Positions 5,354-5,546 of a stretch of 5,546 bases of DNA are shown here, piece after piece. The notes under the pieces were generated by a model that worked only from the letters and a program-made list of their open reading frames with translations, was not told the origin of the DNA and did no database searches. Each line of letters starts with the position of its first letter. Position 1 is the first letter of the stretch. Origin of the DNA: Anaerolineae bacterium (GTDB lineage Bacteria; Chloroflexota; Anaerolineae; JAADDB01). The stretch lies in assembly GCA_015486895.1 (NCBI GenBank), contig WFQT01000427.1:1-5546 (forward strand), written 5' to 3'. Both the position numbers and the translations under genes were made by a program.

Positions 5354-5546
5354 TCAATAGCCGACGTAAAGAAATATGACGCCAATAAGTTACAATCCGT
5401 TATAATAGCAACATTTGTCGGTTTAGGCAATAACGGCTGTCGCTGATAGCGGTAATCGCGCGGCCGGCCGTGCAGCCGTACCCGGTCGCCGCTATCATTC
5501 AATGCTATCTTCGTTTGGCGCCGGTAGAAGACAGCATAGCCATGGG
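5344..5546 (-). CDS. Possible C-terminal part of a gene running off the right edge
   Basis: A minus-strand frame is open for 66 codons from the window edge (first whole codon ends at 5544) to a TGA at 5344-5346. The peptide starts HGYAVFYRRQTKIALNDSGD, is arginine-rich in the middle (RPRDYRYQRQ) and ends with a more hydrophobic stretch closing in SAIDFA. It would be on the same strand as every other gene here. I do not recognise it, and a frame of this length has a non-trivial chance probability. If it is real, the plus-strand promoter and leader structures proposed over the same bases are probably coincidental. Confidence 0.25.
   Translation of the reverse strand, partial: HGYAVFYRRQTKIALNDSGDRVRLHGRPRDYRYQRQPLLPKPTNVAIITDCNLLASYFFTSAIDFA
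5376..5406 (+). promoter_or_regulatory. Possible plus-strand promoter
   Basis: TATAAT (5401-5406) is a perfect -10. The best upstream partner is ATGACG (5376-5381, four of six matches) with a long 19-nt spacer. It would drive rightward transcription across 5407-5541, where an ATG occurs at 5542-5544 without a good ribosome binding site. It competes with the minus-strand open frame covering the same bases. Confidence 0.25.

Larger units (their letters stand above)
4655..5546. other. Region upstream of the autokinase without a secure gene
   Basis: Nearly 900 bp contain no recognisable intact gene. From 4970 to 5250 the GC content rises and several frames of 60-100 codons overlap on both strands, none with a recognisable product. 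Contents: a short-period repeat (4745-4777), inverted repeats CGGATCG/CGATCCG (5004-5044) and GGTCGC/GCGACC (5053-5078), three copies of CCGGTCGC (5051, 5209, 5482), and the right-edge elements listed separately. No convincing autokinase promoter was found. Confidence 0.55.

Overview
The window most likely comes from a Chloroflexota genome (Anaerolineae/Caldilineae type). This is inferred from protein style: a fused Wzz/Wzc-type tyrosine autokinase beginning MELRQYWNLFRKWLWL, a TLVTC-type sortase and a PEP-CTERM protein. No rRNA or other marker gene confirms it. GC content is mixed and gene density is low: the three secure genes fill only about 52% of the window, and all lie on the minus strand.

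Layout from left to right. 1-193 is a GC-rich stretch with no resolved gene. 194-375 is an intergenic inverted-repeat complex built from ATCAGCGTT/ATCTGCGTT-like units. 393-857 (-) encodes a small secreted PEP-CTERM protein. 858-1202 is non-coding and holds two short-period 'CACAGATT' type repeats. 1203-1922 (-) encodes a sortase with a lipoprotein-type signal peptide; its best start is a GTG, not the longer TTG frame. 1923-2977 is a one-kilobase gap with a strong hairpin in the sortase leader, a small apparently frameshifted gene (2293-2510), a 26-bp perfect palindrome (2588-2613) and a GC-rich open frame of uncertain status. 2978-4654 (-) encodes a complete 558-aa BY-kinase with a polytyrosine cluster. 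4655-5546 has no secure gene. It holds another short-period repeat, several inverted repeats and, at the right edge, either the 3' part of a minus-strand gene or a plus-strand promoter and leader.

Functionally the three genes share a cell-surface theme. The autokinase is of the kind that controls chain length and export of exopolysaccharide. The PEP-CTERM protein is of a class that in other bacteria is sorted by exosortase and is genomically linked to exopolysaccharide loci. The sortase is a separate transpeptidase that anchors proteins to the surface. No exosortase, glycosyltransferase, Wzx/Wzy or LPXTG-like sortase substrate is visible here. The wide gaps between the genes argue against one tight operon.
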